A stretch of 64,000 bases of DNA from Oscillospiraceae bacterium. Lineage in GTDB: Bacteria > Bacillota > Clostridia > UBA1381 > UBA9506. This document shows, piece by piece, positions 61,094 to 64,000 of the stretch (positions are counted from its first letter, which is position 1; each line of letters begins with the position of its first letter). Below the pieces are notes generated by a model. It saw only the letters and a list, made by a program, of their open reading frames with translations, was not told the DNA's origin and did not search any database. A program made the position numbers and the translations under genes. The stretch is from NCBI GenBank assembly GCA_015068555.1, contig SVKI01000003.1, positions 1-64,000 of the forward strand. The letters run 5' to 3'.

Positions 61094-62814
61094 TATTCCG
61101 CCCCCCTTTGCTGCGATTCATATACCTCTCGGTACACCGCATTGCTTGCGAGTAGCTCGTCATGTGTGCCGATAGCATCAATCCGACCATCTTCCATCAC
61201 CACGATTTTATCCGCATCGCAAACGGAGGATATGCGTTGTGCGATGATAATGGTGGTGGTGCCGGCCAGTTCCTCACGCAGAACTTTTCTGATTTTGGCA
61301 TCCGTTGTTGTGTCAACGGCACTGGTACTATCATCTAAAATAATAATCTGCGGTTTTTTAAGTAGGGCGCGGGCAATACACAGCCTTTGTTTCTGACCGC
61401 CTGATACATTCACACCGCCCTGACCCAAATAGGTTTGATAACCCTCAGGAAAGCTCATGATAAAATCGTGTGCTTGCGCTGCACGGCAAGCCTTATATAC
61501 CTCTTCCTCTGTTGCATCAGGGTCTCCCCATTTTAAATTCTCCATGATGGTGCCCGAAAACAACACGTTTTTCTGCAATACCATTGAAACGGCGCGCCGT
61601 AATTCTTCAAGCCTATAGTCTCTGACATCGCGTCCGCCCACCAATACCTTGCCGGACTGCACATCATACAGGCGAGGAATCAGCTGAACCAAGCTGGTTT
61701 TAGATGAACCCGTACCACCGATAATGCCAACCGTCTCTCCCGGCTCAATGGATAAATTGATATCGCGTAACACCAGATTATTAGGGTCCTTGTGATAGGA
61801 GAACGAAACATCGCAAAACTCCACCGAAGCCCCTTCCACCTGTACGGTTGATTCGACATCAGGAATATCGAGTGTTTCATCCAGCACTTCGTTGATGCGG
61901 GCAATGGATGCACGGGTCATAACCAAATTGATAAAAATCATGGAAAGCATCATTAAAGACATTAAAATCTGCGTTACATAGCTGATAAAGCTCATCAGTT
62001 CGCCGGTTCCCATTGTTTGGCTGATAACCATATTGCCGCCAAACCAGAGCACCGAAATAATACAGACGTAAATCACAAGCTGCATAATCGGCATGTTGCA
62101 GATGACAATTTTTTCCGCCTTAAGTTGTGCTGCACGTAGGGCTTCGGCATCATCAGCAAATTTGCCATTTTCATAATCCTCACGAACAAACGCCTTAACC
62201 ACGCGCATGGCAATTAAATTCTCCTGCACCGAGCCGTTCATTCTGTCATAGCAGGTGAGCATTCTTTTAAAGCGCGGAAAGGCCATACACATAATCACAA
62301 TGAGTGCCGTTGCCAAAACCGGAATAGCTACCAAAAAAATAACGACCAGGCGCGGATTCACGCGGGACGCCATAATGGTTGCACTCACCAGCATAAACGG
62401 CGAACGAACAAAAACTCGAATCAGCATCATAAAAGTCATTTGCACGCTTGTTACGTCCGTCGTCAGTCTCGTTATGAGCGAGGCCGTGTTAAAACGGTCT
62501 ACATTAGCAAAAGAAAATTCCTGAATTTTATAAAACACGGCCCGACGAATTCCCTTACCAAAGCCCATGGCTCCTTTTGAGGCAAACATGCCGGAAAGGG
62601 CACCAAATAAGAGGGATAAAACAGCCATTAAAACCATCATGCCGCCCGTTTGCAAAATATACGGAATGTCCCGATTTGCCACTCCAACATCAATAATTTT
62701 AGACATATAAAACGGAATCCTTATCTCTAAAAGCACTTCCAAAATAACAGTTATCGGTGCTAATATCGCATAGATTCCATAGCCCTTTAAAAAGGGCGCA
62801 TATCGTTTAATCAA
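61093..62814 (-). CDS. ABC exporter half-transporter, degenerate-site subunit
   Basis: A 573-residue half-transporter with six helices and an NBD. Walker A reads GGTGSSKTS (Ser in place of the Gly before Lys), and Walker B reads IIILDDSTSAVD, with Asp in place of catalytic Glu. The signature VSGGQKQRLCIARA is intact. Such changes mark the non-hydrolysing site of heterodimeric exporters such as TM287/288. Begins with TTG, six bases after GGAGGGA. Confidence 0.9.
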   Translation of the reverse strand: MIKRYAPFLKGYGIYAILAPITVILEVLLEIRIPFYMSKIIDVGVANRDIPYILQTGGMMVLMAVLSLLFGALSGMFASKGAMGFGKGIRRAVFYKIQEFSFANVDRFNTASLITRLTTDVTSVQMTFMMLIRVFVRSPFMLVSATIMASRVNPRLVVIFLVAIPVLATALIVIMCMAFPRFKRMLTCYDRMNGSVQENLIAMRVVKAFVREDYENGKFADDAEALRAAQLKAEKIVICNMPIMQLVIYVCIISVLWFGGNMVISQTMGTGELMSFISYVTQILMSLMMLSMIFINLVMTRASIARINEVLDETLDIPDVESTVQVEGASVEFCDVSFSYHKDPNNLVLRDINLSIEPGETVGIIGGTGSSKTSLVQLIPRLYDVQSGKVLVGGRDVRDYRLEELRRAVSMVLQKNVLFSGTIMENLKWGDPDATEEEVYKACRAAQAHDFIMSFPEGYQTYLGQGGVNVSGGQKQRLCIARALLKKPQIIILDDSTSAVDTTTDAKIRKVLREELAGTTTIIIAQRISSVCDADKIVVMEDGRIDAIGTHDELLASNAVYREVYESQQRGAE

Positions 62815-62859
62815 ATGTCTCCCTCCGTTCTGTTGCTTAACACAGAGATGAATAAACCA

Positions 62860-63516
62860 CTACTCTTCCATCATCGTTTCTAACACCTTAATCTGATAGT
62901 TATACTTCTCCTGCTTCTTTTCGCTTTCATGTATCTGCATAGCATCCTTTGGCCGCAGGGTCATAAATAAGCCATCAGGCAGTTCCTCTGCATAGGAGCG
63001 GAACGGTGCAAGAGATGTAAGCGGAATTTTTATCATATCTGACGCCTCATGACCATGGGTCTCGGAAAGTTCGCCATAGGCGCCGATAAGTTCCTCCTCT
63101 AATAAATATTGATAGGCTTCTTCGTCAACAATTTGCAAGGCTGACTGCGCCGTTGACAAAATCGCCATCAACTTCATTTGTTGCGCCTGGAAATATTCCG
63201 GATCCTGTTGCTGTGCCTCCGGGTCTAAATGGACAAAATCCAAAGAAACCAAAACCTCGCCGTCGCCGTCATAATCAATCGGCATCCGGCTCATATCATC
63301 CATAATCTGCCGTGTTACTTCATGGTCAACATACGCCTTTGACGCAAGTAAAATGCATAAGTCATTTTTCGGGGCAAACACTGTCGATTTTAAAATGGAA
63401 ATAATCGCGATAAGTAACGCCAAACCCACAATTGTGGGAATTTTATAATAATCCAAAAAATATTGCCAACGCTGTCCTTTGGGCACCTCACTCAGCTTAT
63501 ATACATGGTCTGCCAT
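62860..63516 (-). CDS. Single-pass membrane protein preceding ABC exporter, function unknown
   Basis: A 218-residue protein with a short cytosolic start (MADHVYKLSEVPKGQRWQYF), one membrane helix (IPTIVGLALLIAIISILKS, residues 26-44) and an acidic extracellular domain of about 170 residues ending in a charged helix. I do not recognise the outer domain. Start at 63516, six bases after AGGAGG; the frame extends 21 codons upstream without support. It lies 45 bp before the exporter genes and may be an accessory or cargo-binding partner. Confidence 0.7.
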   Translation of the reverse strand: MADHVYKLSEVPKGQRWQYFLDYYKIPTIVGLALLIAIISILKSTVFAPKNDLCILLASKAYVDHEVTRQIMDDMSRMPIDYDGDGEVLVSLDFVHLDPEAQQQDPEYFQAQQMKLMAILSTAQSALQIVDEEAYQYLLEEELIGAYGELSETHGHEASDMIKIPLTSLAPFRSYAEELPDGLFMTLRPKDAMQIHESEKKQEKYNYQIKVLETMMEE

Positions 63517-63702
63517 ATGTTTCCTCCTGCTTGATAAATCCATACATATTATTATAAAAGAAATCCAAAGAATTGTCAAAGAAAAACAGCCTTTGTTTAC
63601 AAAACTGTCATTTTTACACAGATATGCGCGATGCCTGCCAAACCATGCACAAAATTATTCTTTCTGTAACAAACAAATTTAATAAAATATCGAAAAAAGT
63701 AC

Positions 63703-63730
63703 TTGACAAATGAAAAATCTGTGCTATAAT
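63703..63730 (+). promoter_or_regulatory. tRNA-Thr promoter
   Basis: TTGACA (63703-63708), 16-bp spacer, TATAAT (63725-63730), 19 bp before the tRNA. Confidence 0.9.
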
Positions 63731-63749
63731 AACAGGGTATGGTATGGAT

Positions 63750-63825
<76 letters not shown>

Positions 63826-63829
63826 ACAA

Positions 63830-63861
63830 AGAAAGCACTTGCATTAAGCGAGTGCTTTCTT
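63830..63861 (+). terminator. Terminator of tRNA-Thr
   Basis: GAAAGCACT / AGTGCTTTC hairpin with TTC-rich tail, 5 nt past the CCA. Confidence 0.75.
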
Positions 63862-63902
63862 CATTATTATGCAAGTTTAACTGGCCACAAGGAGGCTGCA
63901 TC

Positions 63903-64000
63903 ATGGATAAACTCTCCATTTTATTTGTTGTCATCGCCGGTATTTCCTGGGGTTCTTCCGGCGTGTTTTCTAATCAGCTGAAGTTACTGGGCTTTAGCGC
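63903..64000 (+). CDS. EamA/DMT-superfamily transporter, 5' part only
   Basis: ATG eight bases after AAGGAGG opens a frame to the window end. The 32 visible residues (start MDKLSILFVVIAGISWGSSG) match the first helix of EamA-type drug/metabolite transporters, including the WGSSGVF pattern. Substrate unknown. The gene is cut by the window edge. Confidence 0.75.
   Translation, partial: MDKLSILFVVIAGISWGSSGVFSNQLKLLGFS

Overview
The window looks like a chromosome segment of an anaerobic, probably gut-associated Clostridia (Firmicutes) species. This is inferred from gene content and not from a marker-gene search. The signs are: genes on both strands with strong AGGAGG-type ribosome binding sites and several TTG/GTG starts; an rpmH-rnpA-yidD-yidC-khpB operon; Asp23-FakA, EngB-Lon and Era-RecO clusters; the paired radical-SAM/DUF2344 proteins; a T-box leader; a BofC-like protein next to a DacF-type carboxypeptidase; a dockerin protein and an S-layer (SLH) protein. 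No phage, CRISPR array or complete plasmid module was seen.

Layout. 0-5 kb: a very large secreted beta-helix/dockerin protein flanked by two direct copies of a structured repeat (family R1), then a 56-residue Cys-rich protein and a DUF2156 protein. 6-11.3 kb (minus): Lrp regulator, aminotransferase, trmL, xseB, ispA, a DUF212 membrane protein, then a ~640-nt gene-free, richly structured transcript with its own promoter, read as OLE RNA, followed by its membrane partner OapA. 11.4-20 kb (minus): lon-pfkB-engB, and a YhaO/YhaN nuclease-ATPase pair ending in metY. 20.2-25.5 kb (plus): Asp23-FakA-RecG, RsmD, a 33-residue membrane ORF and a coiled-coil protein. 25.8-34 kb: a zinc-ribbon/DUF5050 protein, the rpmH operon, then rarA-methyltransferase-thiI-small export protein. 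34-39.3 kb (minus): wecG/tagA-like, era, recO, radical SAM, DUF2344.

39.3-43.4 kb is the main accessory stretch. It holds a 131-bp MITE-like element, a tandem pair of R1 repeats, a three-gene dehydrogenase operon with an active and a degenerate SDR, paired inverted-repeat operator candidates, a 198-bp palindromic array of small hairpins, and an XRE regulator. 43.8-50.2 kb (minus): ilvB-ilvN behind a structured leader, an atypical response regulator with Glu at the phospho-acceptor position, fucU, a Na/Pi cotransporter and a TIM-barrel isomerase. 50.5-52.2 kb: a tRNA-Trp-type T-box controlling an orphan trpB. 52.2-58.4 kb: a second R2 repeat, a phosphohexomutase relic, AraC, CBM9-like, SLH protein, FabG-like reductase, BofC-like protein and DacF. 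58.5-59.2 kb: an IS200-type element. 59.2-64 kb: a heterodimeric ABC exporter with a membrane-anchored partner, tRNA-Thr(GGT) and the start of an EamA transporter.

The most unusual layer is non-coding. There is the OLE RNA/OapA locus, plus at least three families of short repeats (R1, R2, the 42995-43192 array) built from strings of small perfect hairpins with 3-5-nt loops. Hairpin sequences differ between R1 copies while pairing is kept. R2 copies sit inside the loops of terminator hairpins, and the IS200 element and its deletion derivative also lie directly beside terminators.
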